DNA of 64,000 nucleotides, from positions 35,853,034 through 35,917,033 of the forward strand of contig CM065711.1 in the NCBI GenBank assembly GCA_017654935.2, read 5' to 3'. Under the pieces are notes generated by a model. That model was not told where the DNA came from and made no database searches. It saw nothing but the letters and a program-made list of their open reading frames with translations. The translations under genes were made by a program, and so were the position numbers. Of this stretch, positions 20,621 to 33,395 are shown one piece after another. Each line of letters begins with the position of its first letter. The stretch's first letter is position 1. The DNA is from Phymorhynchus buccinoides. Its lineage: Eukaryota; Mollusca; Gastropoda; Neogastropoda; Raphitomidae.

Positions 20621-21390
20621 CCAATTAAGAATACTACCAGTGATACCATAAGCAGACATTTTTAACAATAGACGTTCATGAGGCACTGTATCAAAAGCCT
20701 TTCTAAAATCAAGGTATATTATATCCACAGTTTTACCCTCATCTAACAATTTAGTTAAGTCCTCAATTACCTCCAGTAACTGTGTAACACAAGATCTCTT
20801 TTTTCTGAAGCCATGTTGACATTCGGCATACAAGTTGTTGTCGGTTAAATGGTTAACTATTGTATCTCTTATAAATGATTCCAGTATTTTACAGCACACA
20901 CAAGTTAAGCTCACTGGTCTATAATTTCCAGGATCAACTTTAGACCCTTTCTTATAAATAGCAGTCACTTCAGCCTTTAACCAATCATCAGGAAGCTGTC
21001 CTGTCTCAAGAGATTTGTTGAAAATCATACTCAACGGAAGGGCCAATTCGTTACTGAGTTCCTAACGTTCTGTGGCGACCTTCGTTACTTATCGGGACCC
21101 TGGGCTTTCTGGGGATTTAGTTCTTGTAACTTTTTTTGCACAGCTGATGGGGTTACTCTAATATCACAAATTGATACATTATTAGATTTAGAACACTGAG
21201 GAGGAGTTGGTATATTATTTAAGTTTTCTTTTTTATAAACACTAGCAAAGAATTCATTTAATGTTTCTGCCTTTTCCTGATCATCTACTGCTAGACTATC
21301 ATCCGCCCTTTTCAATACACCAATTCCTACATTAGCTTTTGTCTTTTCTTGAACATACTTCCAAAAAGCTGACACAAACAGAACAGCGTT
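20621..21390 (-). mobile_element. CR1/Jockey-type LINE fragment, N-terminal RT
   Basis: On the minus strand it reads FWKYVQEKTKANVG, LNEFFASVY, LNPQKAQGPDK, then after a frame break LPDDWLKAEVTAIYKKGSK, NYRPVSLTCV, HGFRKKRSC and motif A as IYLDFRKAFDTVPH. It stops before motif B. The pattern is very close to the plus-strand CR1 element at 48560. Confidence 0.8.
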
Positions 21391-21597
21391 CGTGGTTATT
21401 TCGCCATGTTTGTGTTGATCGACACACTAGGCTAGTATTCATTTTTGTGATATTTCTTCTTTCGTTTATGATCGACGTGTGCAAATGTGTCAAAAACGGA
21501 GAATGTGCAAATGTGTCCAAACGGAGTAGACTATCCCTAGGCTAGATGAAGTGAATGAATCTTTCCACTAGGAGAGATTCTCTCGTAGGTAGGCTAT

Positions 21598-21955
21598 TAC
21601 TAGATACTTTATAGTCACAGAGGCGTCTCAATGAAATTCAGGTTGCTCCCACCTGGAGAGCGCGTCGCAGCCAGAGGTGCGCCACACATTTTTTGTTTGC
21701 ATGCTATTTTTGTGTGACTGATCAGGAAGCAAATTTTGACCAAATGACAACTTTTTCGTTGCCACTGGGTTTAACGTGTGCTAAGTGCATGGGCACACGG
21801 GACTTCGGTTTATCGTCTCATCCGAAAGACTCCACGTTCAGACCGTAAGGCCTAGTACAAAGTGAGAGAAAAAATCCCCTGTACCCAGGTTCGAACTCGG
21901 GTTTACTTGACACAAGGCGGCGAACGCATCACCTCGATCTGTGCCACTCTACACC
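21598..21955 (-). mobile_element. tRNA-derived SINE, minus copy
   Basis: On the minus strand it starts GGTGTAGAGTGGCAC, has a B-box-like GAGTTCGAACC, then a central CTTTCGGATGAGACGATAAA segment and a 3' end with CTGGCTGCGACGCGCTC. A full plus-strand copy lies at 47728-48119. The central segment resembles the conserved core of the MetaSINE superfamily; that assignment is from memory. Confidence 0.8.
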
Positions 21956-22440
21956 ACATCTCTTTTCTCTTCCCATTGGGGATGTTTATTAATAAATTAA
22001 TCGGATTTTGTGAAACGTGTATCTCTTGTTCCAGTCTTGTTCTTAGGCTAATTACGTTCGACATATCTGTCGACGACTACTTGGGTTTCATTTTTGTTAG
22101 GATCCCCCCCCCCCCCCCCCTCCCCTTTAGGGGTGCGTCTAAATTACACTTCAGTTATATGCAAATTCTTCTTTTCCTTGTCATTGTTTGATTATTATTA
22201 TCGATATTTTGTTTTAATTTTGCAAGCAAGTGATAATTTATTTAACACTGTTGTCCTAACCTGACGGATTTTCAGTGAAAACGAAAACGAAAAGTGAAAA
22301 CGATTGAACCGCCGCCAGCAGAACTCCTGGAGTTCAAATTGTTGCTGCATCCCAGTTGACACACCGAAGCAACACGGCCCAGTAAGTACTGTTCTCGGCA
22401 ATCTTGTCCTTAATTAGTTACTCCCCTCATGTTTTTTTTT
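21936..22440 (+). repeat. Dispersed block, copy 1
   Basis: This block is repeated almost base for base at 35749-36250 in the same orientation, including a poly-C run and CGGATTTTCAGTGAAAACG. Both copies are followed by the same MITE. No coding signal is seen. Confidence 0.85.
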
Positions 22441-22506
22441 CTTCTAACTCAATCTCAATTGATTAAGTCTGCTTCTTTCAGTTGAAATTATGAAAGGGAG
22501 TGGCTA

Positions 22507-23084
22507 TTTAAAGGTGGACCCTGACGGATGAGTTTTTTCAAGAAACACGTCGAGATCACCAGAAAGACAGCCTTTTCAAGGATCGGGACATTCACTTTGC
22601 TCTGGTTTCCTAGAAATTAAACCGTCAAAACGGCGATTCCTCCTTGGCGGAGATGCCGGAGAGAGTAGCCATTTTGGATGGGGTGGGTGAAGGTCACTCA
22701 TTGTGGTTGAACCGTTTTCTTTTTTTGTAGTGCAGTAAAAAAAAAAAAATTGGAGCTGTTTCTTTTGTTGTGAGCGAAACTCCTTTAGATAAACTGTTTT
22801 AAATTAAAAAAGAATAGAAAAATAAGGCTTATATTGCGAAAATTTCGTGCAAACGATTTGGTCTAAACGCAGGCGGCCATTAGAAAAGAGACGGCACACG
22901 CCTTCTTTTTGGGTGAAAGAATTTGACTTCCAGCACCTCTGCCAAGGAGGAATCCCCGATTTGACGGTTTGATTTCTAGGAAACCAGAGCAAAGTGAGTG
23001 TTGCAATCTCTGTAAATATATTTTTTTTCCTGGTGATCTCGACGTGTTTCTTATAAAAGCTCATCCGCCAGGGTGGCCCTTTAA
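22507..23084. mobile_element. Palindromic MITE, copy 1
   Basis: The left end AAAGGTGGACCCTGACGG mirrors the right end CCGCCAGGGTGGCCCTTT, and the inner halves also pair (GACGTGTTTCTT, CACGTCGAGATCACC). Other copies lie at 33985-34545 and 36316-36765. It encodes nothing. Confidence 0.85.
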
Positions 23085-23189
23085 CCTCATATGGCAAAAT
23101 AGAACTCACTTCAATTCAAATTAAATTTAATTCACACTTATGCGTTTGACGTCATCACAAATTGTTATCTGCCTTCGCATGCATGTATG

Positions 23190-23355
23190 TGTGTCTGTAT
23201 GTGTGTGTGTGTGTGCGTGTGCGCGCACGTGTGTGTGAGTGTACTTGTGTGTGTATCCTCTGGAATCAGTGTGTGTATATTTGTGTTGGTGTATGTGTGT
23301 TTGTCCGTGCAACCCAGTAGCTATGACTTATTGAATGAGAGATGATGAATGGGTC

Positions 23356-23422
<67 letters not shown>

Positions 23423-23460
23423 CGTGTGCTTCGTACCAAACCAGAACAATGGGAAGGCGG

Positions 23461-23518
<58 letters not shown>

Positions 23519-23520
23519 GT
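23190..23520 (+). repeat. (TG)n and (CA)n inverted microsatellite pair
   Basis: A pure TG run (about 23355-23420) is followed after roughly 45 bp by a pure CA run (about 23464-23515). The two can pair with each other as a hairpin or cruciform. Confidence 0.93.
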
Positions 23521-24474
23521 ACAACAAAACACCACACACACATTTGGAAAACAAAAAACAAAAAAACAGAAGGAAAGGGAAGAAAGAAAATAATATTTCC
23601 AGACATATGAACATGCCATGCAGGTAGGGAGGGGCAGGTTGTGTCAGGAAACTCTTGTTTTCCTTTCATTCACTCATTTTCCAACAGAATTTGTTCAAAC
23701 AAATTATACCAATTTAAAACTGTGTGTTTTGCTACAAAATGACACAAAGCGGTTTTTGTTTTGAAGCATATTTACTTAATTATTACTCAAATTAAACAGG
23801 AGGTGAAACTGAAGGTGACACGACCTCGCCCCATGGGGCAGCTTGTGCCAATACTTAACAAAGAAGAGAAAAAAAGTGTAATGAAAAACCTGCCATCGTC
23901 ATAGGGTACACATGAAAAACGCACCAGTGAAGGTTTGTATGCTTCCTTTATGTATTCCTTTGACCTTAAATTGTGGAAGCAAAAGGATTTTGAAAGGAAG
24001 AAAATCTGGCACATTCTATGTGACTTCAATAGCAGGGCCGGATCTGGAGGGTGGAGGGTTACCTGGGTTCCGTAACCCCCCTTCCCTCCCGTCAAACAGG
24101 GAGGGAGAGAGAGAGAGGGTTCTGAGCTAAGATAAACAGGCCACAATTGCTTTAAAAAAGGACCCCTGACCATGTCACGAGAGACCGGGTAACAATGTGA
24201 AATCCTGTAAATGCACATACATGAGAGAGAGAGAGAGAGAGAGAAGAGTCAGAGATGAGAGAGTGAGAGAGAGAGACAGAGAGACAGACAGAGACAGAGA
24301 GAAAGACAGACAGACAGAGATGCAAGTTAAACTTCAAGTAGTCCAACTTACTGTTTTAATTGTTCTTATGTTCCTAGGAGGTTTTGCACTTTAATTTGTA
24401 TTTTTGTGTGTAATGTTTTTAAAGCTTCAGGTCTGACCCCCACCAGGGTCGTTGCCTAGACCCCCACCCGGAGA
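23521..24474. other. Non-coding stretch with (GA)n tract
   Basis: No gene is visible. A GAGAGA/GACAGA tract lies at 24222-24322. Confidence 0.5.
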
Positions 24475-24569
24475 TTTTAGCCAGGTCTCCCCCCCCCTAC
24501 CCCCCACCTCAAGTCTGTGAAGCGCAGATTTAGCCAGGAAAAAGTCCTACTGCCTGGGGTAGGTCAACA

Positions 24570-24745
24570 TTGGGTCTCTCTCTTCTCTCTCTCTCTCTCT
24601 CTGGAACTCTCTCCTTATAAGACCTCTGTCTCTCTCTCATCCAAAATGAGTCTCTCTCTCTCTTTCTCTCTCTTCCTTTCTGTCTCTGTCTGTCTGTCTG
24701 TCCTCTGTCTGTCTGTCTGTCTCAGAGAAAAGTCTCTCTCTCTCT
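24570..24745 (+). repeat. (CT)n/(CTGT)n microsatellite
   Basis: CTCTCT runs alternate with CTGTCTGT. TG-rich sequence with repeated CTTATAATGGG follows to 24975. Confidence 0.9.
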
Positions 24746-25149
24746 TATCTGGGAGGGAGTTGTGCTTGCGTTCGTCTTATGTGTGCGTGTGAGTCTTATA
24801 ATGGGAGTGTGGTGTGTTATGTGGTGTGGGTGTCTTATAATGGGCGGTCGCGCGTAAGTGTGTGTGTCTGTGTAATGGGAGGTCTTATATGTGTGTGTGG
24901 TGTGTGTTATAATGGGTGTGGTGTGTGCGTGTGCGTGCGTGCGTGTAATGCGAGGTGCTTGCGTGTGTTAACATAGAACTTTCTCAGAAAGTACCAATGA
25001 TAGCCCCACCAAACTTTGCACAATGATAATAACTCTTATTATGTCGGCAGTGACTGTTTTTATTGAAAAGTCACTAAAGCAAATTGGATGCAAATCAGTT
25101 TTATATCTTTGAATAGAAGCTATGAAACGGTAGCTCTATACTTAATATC

Positions 25150-25343
25150 ACAATTGGCCCTGCAGTATTGAATAGAGCGTTTCTGTCGTACGCGAAAGAT
25201 CCGAGTTCGAATCTGAGGCGCGGCACCTTTTTTTTTTTTGCATGCAATTTTTTAAATAAAATAGGTGCATTTCTTCTTCTCCTTAGGCAGCCAACTTCAT
25301 CACGTTGAAGATTCTGCTGCACTTTAGGGGGTAGTATGAAAAA
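25150..25343 (+). mobile_element. tRNA-like SINE fragment
   Basis: CCTGCAGTATTGAATAGAGCG (A-box side) and CCGAGTTCGAATCTG (B box) lie at tRNA-like spacing, then poly-T with GCATGCAATTTTTT and the GGCAGCCAAC repeat. The same tRNA-like piece lies inverted at 62160-62260. It lacks a foldable full tRNA and is a SINE, not a tRNA gene. Confidence 0.6.
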
Positions 25344-25355
25344 CTGCGAAAGATA

Positions 25356-25772
25356 GAGTGCCAAGCGAAATGATAGCATGTTATAGGGGAAAAGAGTGCC
25401 AAGCGAAATGATAGCATGTTATAGGGGAAAAGAGTGCCAAGCGAAATGATAGCATGTTATAGGGGAAAAGAGTGCCAAGCGAAATGATAGCATGTTATAG
25501 GGGAAAAGAGTGCCAAGCGAAATGATAGCATGTTATAGGGGAAAAGAGTGCCAAGCGAAATGATAGCATGTTATAGGGGAAAAGAGTGCCAAGCGAAATG
25601 ATAGCATGTTATAGGGGAAAAGAGTGCCAAGCGAAATGATAGCATGTTATAGGGGAAAAGAGTGCCAAGCGAAATGATAGCATGTTATAGGGGAAAAGAG
25701 TGCCAAGCGAAATGATAGCATGTTATAGGGGAAAAGAGTGCCAAGCGAAATGATAGCATGTTATAGGGGAAA
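25356..25772 (+). repeat. 38-bp tandem array, 11 copies
   Basis: The unit starts GAGTGCCAAGCGAAATGATA and repeats at 25356, 25394, 25432 and so on with almost no variation. There are no spacers between units. An inverted, noisy counterpart lies at 61262-61735. Confidence 0.96.
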
Positions 25773-25879
25773 GAAATGACCCCCAGATAGTCAGGAGGTC
25801 ATTGAAGTATTTACAGATAAACAGTTTACTATGTAGAAAGATGTTCATCATTCATAACTGTGTGTATGTGTTACCACGG

Positions 25880-25888
25880 TCTCTCTCT

Positions 25889-25953
<65 letters not shown>
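25880..25953 (+). repeat. (CT)n microsatellite
   Basis: Near-pure CT repeats. The inverted counterpart at 61030-61150 is GA with many interruptions. Confidence 0.95.
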
Positions 25954-25956
<3 letters not shown>

Positions 25957-26530
25957 CAGTAGGCCCCAACTTTGTTAAAAATCGAACAAAGGGGGAGAAC
26001 TCTCTTTTTAATTAGCTCCCCTTCACCAAAGTTGATTATGATACCAATCACCTAGCAATGAGTGGATGAGATGTGATTTGTTTGTATGTCGTCCTCTCCA
26101 TCATTGTTGATGTGTACTGTGTGGGTGAAGGGTCATAAAGGCGAACTTGGCACATTCTTTTTTTTGAGAATGATGCCTTGCTTGCCTCCCTTTGGCCCTG
26201 ATCCACCCATTGCTAGATAATTGGTATCGTAATCAACTTTGTGGAGGGGTGTTAATTAAAAAGAGAGTTTTCCCCCTTTGTTCAATTTCGTAATCTCCTC
26301 TGTTAGTTTCACTATTTCATTCTTTGTTTAAAATCTGTTTTTCTTCAAAGCAAAAGGATAAATGTCATCATGGGTTTTTTTTCCAGTAGGGATGGGTTTC
26401 ATACCCCCCCCACCACATTTAAAGAGTATCCTTCATAGATACGAAAGATAAGATGATGGAAAACCCATAACCCAAAATTGATACTTGAAAAGGAGATGTT
26501 TGACTTTTCAAGGCTGCTGTGAGAAACTAG

Positions 26531-27505
26531 CTGAGCCACGTAACGTCCCTTTCATGGTGCTGAGCCACGTAACATCCCTTTCATGGTGCTGAGCCACGTA
26601 ACATCCCTTTCATGGTGCTGAGTCACGTAACGTCCCTTTCATGGTGCTGAGCCACGTAACGTCCCTTTCATGGTGCTGAGCCATGTAACGTCCCTTTCAT
26701 GGTGCTGAGCCACGTAACGTCCCTTTCATGGTGCTGAGCCAAGTAACGTCCCTTTCATGGTGCTGAGCCACGTAACGTCCCTTTCATGGTGCTGAGTCAT
26801 GTAACGTCCCTTTCATGGTGCTGAGCCATGTAACGTCCCTTTCATGGTGCTGAGCCAAAACTGTAACGTCCCTTTCATGGTGCTGAGCCAAGTAACGTCC
26901 CTTTCGTGGTGCTGAGCCATGTAACGTCCCTTTCATGGTGCTGAGCCATGTAACGTCCCTTTCATGGTGCTGAGCCAAGTAACGTCCCTTTCATGGTGCT
27001 GAGCCAAGTAACGTCCCTTTCATGGTGCTGAGCCAAGTAACGTCCCTTTCATGGTGCTGAGCCAAGTAACGTCCCTTTCATGGTGCTGAGCCACGTAACG
27101 TCCCTTTCATGGTGCTGAGCCAAGTAACGTCCCTTTCATGGTGCTGAGCCATGTAACGTCCCTTTCGTGGTGCTGAGCCACGTAACGTCCCTTTCATGGT
27201 GCTGAGCCACGTAACGTCCCTTTCATGGTGCTAAGCCACGTAACGTCCCTTTCATGGTGCTGAGCCATGTAACGTCCCTTTCATGGTGCTGAGCCATGTA
27301 ACGTCCCTTTCGTGGTGCTGAGCCACGTAACGTCCCTTTCATGGTGCTGAGCCATGTAACGTCCCTTTCATGGTGCTGAGCCACGTAACGTCCCTTTCAT
27401 GGTGCTGAGCCAAGTAACGTCCCTTTCATGGTGCTGAGCCATGTAACGTCCCTTTCATGGTGCTCCTGAGCCATTGTAATGTCCCCTTTCGTGGTGCTGG
27501 GTCAC
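26531..27505 (+). repeat. 29-bp tandem array, about 33 copies
   Basis: The unit contains GTAACGTCCCTTTCATGGTG then CTGAGCCAC. The main variant position is CAC/CAT/CAA, and one copy has a short AACT insertion near 26860. Inverted noisy copies lie at 59820-60415. Confidence 0.96.
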
Positions 27506-28253
27506 ATGTTATTTCCTTCCTGTCCCGAGGTTTGAACATAGCAGACCAGCTGTAGCGGCACCGATCTCGTGTAACATTTTGGGGGGTGCCTTATAACTTG
27601 ACCATCCGTCAAATGTGGTATGCCAGTATATTTTGTTTATTTTTCTATCCAGGCCAGAGGTATAAACACTGCGCAAAATCTGTAATCGTGGCTGGCAGCC
27701 TTCTGCACCAAGCCGTACTTACGACGCGTGTTCTTTATAATTAGCAGGGCTCCCAATCGTCCCGCAAAATAAAGGGTCCCAGGGACTCCTTCACTTACGG
27801 TATAAAAGGGTCCTAGAGGTGGGATAGACTAGAGGGTCCCAGTGACATTGCGAATGCTAAAAAAAAATTTTGTAGTACATCCCTGGGACCCCCAGCACAT
27901 TCTTTTTTTCTTTTCGAGGTCCTTTAGAATTTTAGTGCTTCATAAACACCCAAATGGGGGTCCCTGGGAGCACTATTTGACATACAATGAACAATCCATA
28001 GAAAACACAGTATGTTTTGTTTTATTCAGGCCAGCGGCATTAACGCGGCAGACTATCTCCAATGTCACATGATTGCAGCTGACACTCGGCTGTGCCAAGC
28101 TTGTGAGCGTGTTCTTTATGATATGACGCAACAAATAACAATCCATGAAACACAGTATGTTTTGTTTTATTCGTCATTTTATTCAGCTGACACTCGGCTG
28201 TACCAAGTTGTGAGCGTGTTCTTTTGTATGATGCAACAAATAGAATCCATGAA
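27506..28253. other. Non-coding stretch with duplicated segment, to contig end
   Basis: No gene is visible. An imperfect tandem duplication of about 130 bp lies at 27985-28253, with CAGTATGTTTTGTTTTATTC and GACACTCGGCTGT in both halves. GGGTCCCAG recurs around 27775-27840. Confidence 0.5.
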
Positions 28254-28753
28254 NNNNNNNNNNNNNNNNNNNNNNNNNNNNNNNNNNNNNNNNNNNNNNN
28301 NNNNNNNNNNNNNNNNNNNNNNNNNNNNNNNNNNNNNNNNNNNNNNNNNNNNNNNNNNNNNNNNNNNNNNNNNNNNNNNNNNNNNNNNNNNNNNNNNNNN
28401 NNNNNNNNNNNNNNNNNNNNNNNNNNNNNNNNNNNNNNNNNNNNNNNNNNNNNNNNNNNNNNNNNNNNNNNNNNNNNNNNNNNNNNNNNNNNNNNNNNNN
28501 NNNNNNNNNNNNNNNNNNNNNNNNNNNNNNNNNNNNNNNNNNNNNNNNNNNNNNNNNNNNNNNNNNNNNNNNNNNNNNNNNNNNNNNNNNNNNNNNNNNN
28601 NNNNNNNNNNNNNNNNNNNNNNNNNNNNNNNNNNNNNNNNNNNNNNNNNNNNNNNNNNNNNNNNNNNNNNNNNNNNNNNNNNNNNNNNNNNNNNNNNNNN
28701 NNNNNNNNNNNNNNNNNNNNNNNNNNNNNNNNNNNNNNNNNNNNNNNNNNNNN
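28254..28753. other. Assembly gap, 500 N
   Basis: A placeholder join of fixed length. The contig to its right begins within a copy of P450 intron sequence in reverse orientation. Confidence 0.98.
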
Positions 28754-29384
28754 TGTTGAGGATTATTTTTTTCGTTTATGTTTCAATCTGCAGTTCTCGG
28801 GGAGAAACTCGGGCCATACAACCAGCTTTTCAGAAAAAATACACAGCCACTTTTTTCTAATTTTTAATATAATGTTGCCAATACTCCGTGTTCTGTTGAA
28901 TTGTACTGAGTTCAGAGGCAAAGGCATAGACAGGGGGCCGTTAAGGTTTCTGTTGGCGGCCTATATCCTGGATAGGATGCAAGGCAAAACTAATAACATA
29001 AACTAAAACATATGTACATACAACAAACAAACAACTACACAAGTGCAAAAGTGACGTTAATTTTATTCACAAAGAGACAAAAAAAAATACTGGATATTTC
29101 GTGCGAATGCGCCTTTTAATCAACACAGACAAACAATAAAACAGCAAAATCAAATATAGTAAAAGGAGCAAAACGTAGCAAAACAGAAGGAGCAAAAAAC
29201 AATCAAGATCAAAATAAAAACAATAATTCCATCTACAGTCCAACGAGTTCGTGTAGTATCCGGTGACGTTGCAGTCCGTTTTTTGTTTGTTTTTTAAACA
29301 TAAAAATTGTACAGTCTGGTTCTGAAAAATTCATTTTCAATTTGGTATGGAGAGAGGGAGATAAAGAGTTATGTTATTACTGAC

Positions 29385-29513
29385 CTCTCAGGCAGAAACT
29401 TGTCGGTTGGCCAGTATGGGTCTCTGTGTATGCTGTAGGACAGGCACCATCACCTTCATGCCTTTCCACCGTGTAACCCCCAATCTCACATCTTATGCCT
29501 GCCTCAGTCCAGT
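29385..29513 (-). pseudogene. P450 PERF-region exon, damaged mirror copy
   Basis: On the minus strand, TTGTCAG/ACTGGA and GAGAG/GTCAG are the same splice junctions as the plus-strand exon at 41338-41475. The exon is 129 nt instead of 138. Lost bases break the frame around VEIGGYTV and RDPQYWPD, so this copy cannot encode the protein as written. Confidence 0.8.
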
Positions 29514-30399
29514 CTGACAAGTGATAAAGTAGAAAAACAGAAATACTCAGGAAGGAGGTTGGGCGGTGGATGACTTTTAAGCACACACACACACACACAC
29601 ACGCACAGCACACCACACACACCACACACACAACTTAATGGTGAACTGACTTTCAGAACATTTTTGGCGTTGCAAAAAGGCTGATAAATGTGGGCCATTG
29701 CTTTAAGTACACATGCATACCATGATATAGATTTACACGAAAAGCTCCGATAAATCTTGCCAAAACACCCAATATAAATATCTTGAAAGGAAAAGCTATT
29801 TTGTAACAAATATCAATACAAATTAACCCTTCATTGCCAAAGAAAAAATTGAGAAATTAGTCGATTCTTTCCTTATTATAAAATTAGACACCGGTAAACT
29901 CAATTGAGCAAAATGTCTAGAGATCTATTCTCTTCTGACTTGTCTAAACCACAAAACCATAACCGCCAGGGCATGACAAAAAGCTATGACATCATCAATT
30001 TGACATCACCTACACGTAGTAGACATGGGACAGTCGCTGAAGGGTTTAAAACAATCAAAACCACACACTCAGTGGTTTACCCAAACAACAAAAAGGCCCC
30101 AAATACCCACATTCCATGTAAAGTTTTACAAAAATCCTGTAAAGACTATACTGGTTAGTCTGAACATGTACAATACTTGAATGATAATAATAGTAGGTTT
30201 AAAAACAAAATTAACCCTTTCACCGCGATGTCGCATTTTCCCCATAATGATTTAACACCCATGTTATTAAAGCCTTGCAAGCAGGCTCTGTTATCCATTA
30301 TCTACTTTTCTTAATTTTGTGAGAAAAGGATAGGACTTATTTTGAGAGGCAGATGGTTAGTCACCTGACTGTGTTAAACAGATCTTTGCGAACTTGACC
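29514..30399. other. P450 intron sequence, mirror copy
   Basis: No gene is visible. A (CA)n run at 29582-29630 mirrors the (GT)n at 41215-41270. The remainder mirrors 40500-41215. Confidence 0.6.
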
Positions 30400-32319
30400 C
30401 AAAACAGAAGGTTACAGACATGTGAGAGGCAAAGCAGCTACTATATAGTGATCAGATTGGGGTAGTACGTCGGTCAGCGCATTTATGTAATGTGTGCGGC
30501 AGACTCATGGGCAAAGGCAAGTCATCACCCATCCCCAACTTTGTATCCCCTTAGTGAACTTCCAAGACGTTTAGTGATTATTTAAACGAAGATTTTCGAC
30601 ATTCGTTTTATATCTAGACCAAATCAGCAGTTCTTCATTCGAAATGTGTGGATAAGACTGTGATACAAGCCGTGCTTTACATTTGATGTGTTTCATCCTG
30701 TGCTCCAGTGATCTTAAGAAATTATTCTAATGCTAAACCAACAAGTGTCCTCCTGACCCATCCCTACCCATTGTTGACTGGACGTCTTGATGAACCTGCT
30801 CCCTACTCACATTCCATGTCAAGAAAGTCTGTCGTCTGGTCATTTTCCATATTGTTCAAGATAAGCAAGCAGTTAAACCCCTCATTAAAGAAACCTTCTT
30901 TGACCCAAATGAATTAAAACACTTACCGCCTGTGGTCCAACTCTGCCATTTTGTCTAAAGTAATTGGAAAAGATTGTCTTGAACAAGCTCATTTGAACAC
31001 TTGAATGCACACTCACTCTCTCCCCCTAACCAGTCGGCTTACCGACCTCTCATAGTACTGGGAAGCAGCACTGCTAAAGTAACAAATGCATATTCTCCTG
31101 CTCTCGAACGTGGTGATGTAATCCCTTCGGACACTGCTAGACTTAAGCGCTGCCTTTGACACAATCGACATTCGATTCTCATTAGCACTCTCCACAACCA
31201 TTATGGATTTATGGTAAGCCCTATCTTGGTTCAGAGTTACTCCCCACCCCTAACATCTCGCACACAGTCTGTTTTCATGACGATTTTTCATCAGATGCAA
31301 AAAGCGCTGACTTTTGGTAGTACCAAGGGACCGGTGGCTTGGTCCTATTCTATTCATTATGTATACAAAACCCGTACACACACTCATGAAAAGCCACTCC
31401 ATTTCAGATCAGTCATTTGCCAGGCCGATTACCCACTTTACAAGTATCCATCATCAAAAATAGAAATGCCTGCAAAACATGCAAAGTTGCACCACCCGGG
31501 TTAAGTCCTAGGATGACTCAGCATAAAATTAAAAGTTACATAATGATAAAACCGAAGCCCTTCTCATGCACACAGAAAGATCCTTCTATAACGTCCCAAA
31601 CAGCCACTGTCCGTGTAGGAAAACTACGACATTTAGTTCTCTTCTGCACGCAATCTAGGGGAAGCATATTCTCTGATTTGTCTTTCGGACAAGTACACTC
31701 TCATGTCTGTAAAATCTGCATACGTAGCTCTCCGTCAGATAAGTTAATCAGTCATTACCTTACAGAATCAGCAACAAAAATCTTGATCTGTTCTCTGGTT
31801 CTGTCTAGGTTGGACTATGGCAATGCTCTCCTGGCTGGGTGTCCAAAAACATTGCATTAAATAAACTTCAGAGTCTAAAATTTCGGGGCTGCGAGGCTTG
31901 TGTTCAAGGCGGAAAAAACGAGATCATATCACTCCTGTCACTGCAGTCCTACATTGGCTTCCTATTGAGGCGCGATCAATACACAAACTGTCAATACTTT
32001 GCCACAAACTATTTCAGGATCTTCCCAGATTACATTTCAAACCTTTCTAATCTGTGACTCTCCCGCTCGATCTCTTCGTTCTTCAACTGACCACTTCACC
32101 CTCTGCATTCCAAAAAGTCCAGACAACAGTCTGTTGGAGAAAGAGCTTTCTCCTTCTCTGCTCCAATCAGTGGAATTCTCTTCCTAAACCTGTCGCGAAA
32201 TCCCATCAGAGTCTTCTTTCAAAAGAGCCTGAAAAAAACTAACCACTTCCGGTTGTATTTCCAACTAAAGTCTATGCACGCCCTTTCTGTCCTTGTCTCC
32301 TCTCGTCCTCTCTCTCTCG

Positions 32320-32355
<36 letters not shown>

Positions 32356-32593
32356 CTCTCGTGTTTCTGTCACACTCACACACCTCTGTGTTCTGTCAAT
32401 TCCACACTCTACTGTGTTTGCTCCTCGTCTCGTCTCTGTCTCTCTCTCTCTGTCTTGCTCTCTCTGTCGTCTCTACTCTGCTTTTTTTTTCTTTTCCCCC
32501 CATCCCTTTTCTCATTCCCCGCCCCCACCCCCTCCCTCTCTGCCGTTGACTTGCCCGTGTTTTGGTCTTGGTCAATCAACAGCGTACCATCTG

Positions 32594-32624
<31 letters not shown>

Positions 32625-32860
32625 TGGTAAGCGCGCGCTGCGAGTGAGTGTGGGTGGGTGCGTGTGTGCGTGCGCGTGCGCCTGTGGGTAAGGATGTTGG
32701 CGTGTAAGTGTACCGTATGTTATTATTGTATTTGTTGTTTCTGTGCAGTCATATTTAACATCTCCGCATGTGTTAGTTATTGATAAGTTGTTATAATCAT
32801 ATTATCTTAACGTTTCATGTGTGCTATTACGAAGTGTATGTCATTGCATATCATGTTTTA

Positions 32861-32895
<35 letters not shown>

Positions 32896-33395
32896 CAAAA
32901 AAAAAAAAAAACTCTCTCTCTCTTCTCTCCAAGTAAGTTTCATTGTGGTTATCGTATGAATGGTTGTCGGTTTGTAGTATGGCGACCATGTTATCTGTAT
33001 TGTCTAATCAAGTGTATACTATCGTTATTCTTATTTTAGTCTCATGTTTTGATATATTATATTCAATTTGTAAAGCGCACAGAGTACTGATAGTGTGATT
33101 GATAGCGCTATATCAAATAAAATCATATTATTAATATCTATTATATATTAAAAGTTGAAATATTCGATAGTTTTCGTGTGTCGTGCTGTTTTATATGTCT
33201 TAATTGAAAATGTTTTTATTCAACTTATTTGATTTTAGTATGACACTTTCATATGATGCGGGCTGGTAACGATATGGGTTTTTTTTTTTATAGTTAAACA
33301 AAAAAAGATTTGTATGCATTTATATTGTTGTAAAAGCGCGATGAGCGCATTGTGGGGTATGCGCTATATAAGTATCCCCATTATATTATTATTTT
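30400..33395 (+). mobile_element. L2-type LINE, damaged mirror copy
   Basis: This is the same element as at 37385-40500, reversed. Recognisable pieces include LSRLDYGNALLAGCPK at about 31800 and the WNSLPKPV block at about 32170. Frames break every 50-200 bp. A CT tract (about 32300-32350), a GT tract (32590-32690) and a poly-A run (32862-32911) are present. Two AT-rich 3' ends with GCGCTATAT lie at about 33105 and 33360. Confidence 0.8.

Larger units (their letters stand above)
24475..27505 (+). repeat. Left copy of the outer inverted duplication
   Basis: In order it holds CCCACCTCAAGTCTGTGAAGC, a CT tract, a SINE-like piece, the 38-bp array, a CT tract and the 29-bp array. The same blocks occur in reverse order and orientation at 59820-62925. 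The left copy is clean; the right copy is full of indels. The right copy alone has a GTPase exon and SINE core at 61780-62160. Confidence 0.8.

Noticed and set aside
25150..25260. tRNA gene
   Set aside because: A- and B-box-like motifs are present, but stems do not close as a tRNA and copies occur with SINE tails.
25356..27505. CRISPR array
   Set aside because: The 38-bp and 29-bp repeats are of CRISPR-like length but are head to tail with no unique spacers, and the surroundings are animal DNA.
28012..29006. Long frames around gap 2
   Set aside because: They exist only because N bases are read as open; the flanks are non-coding.
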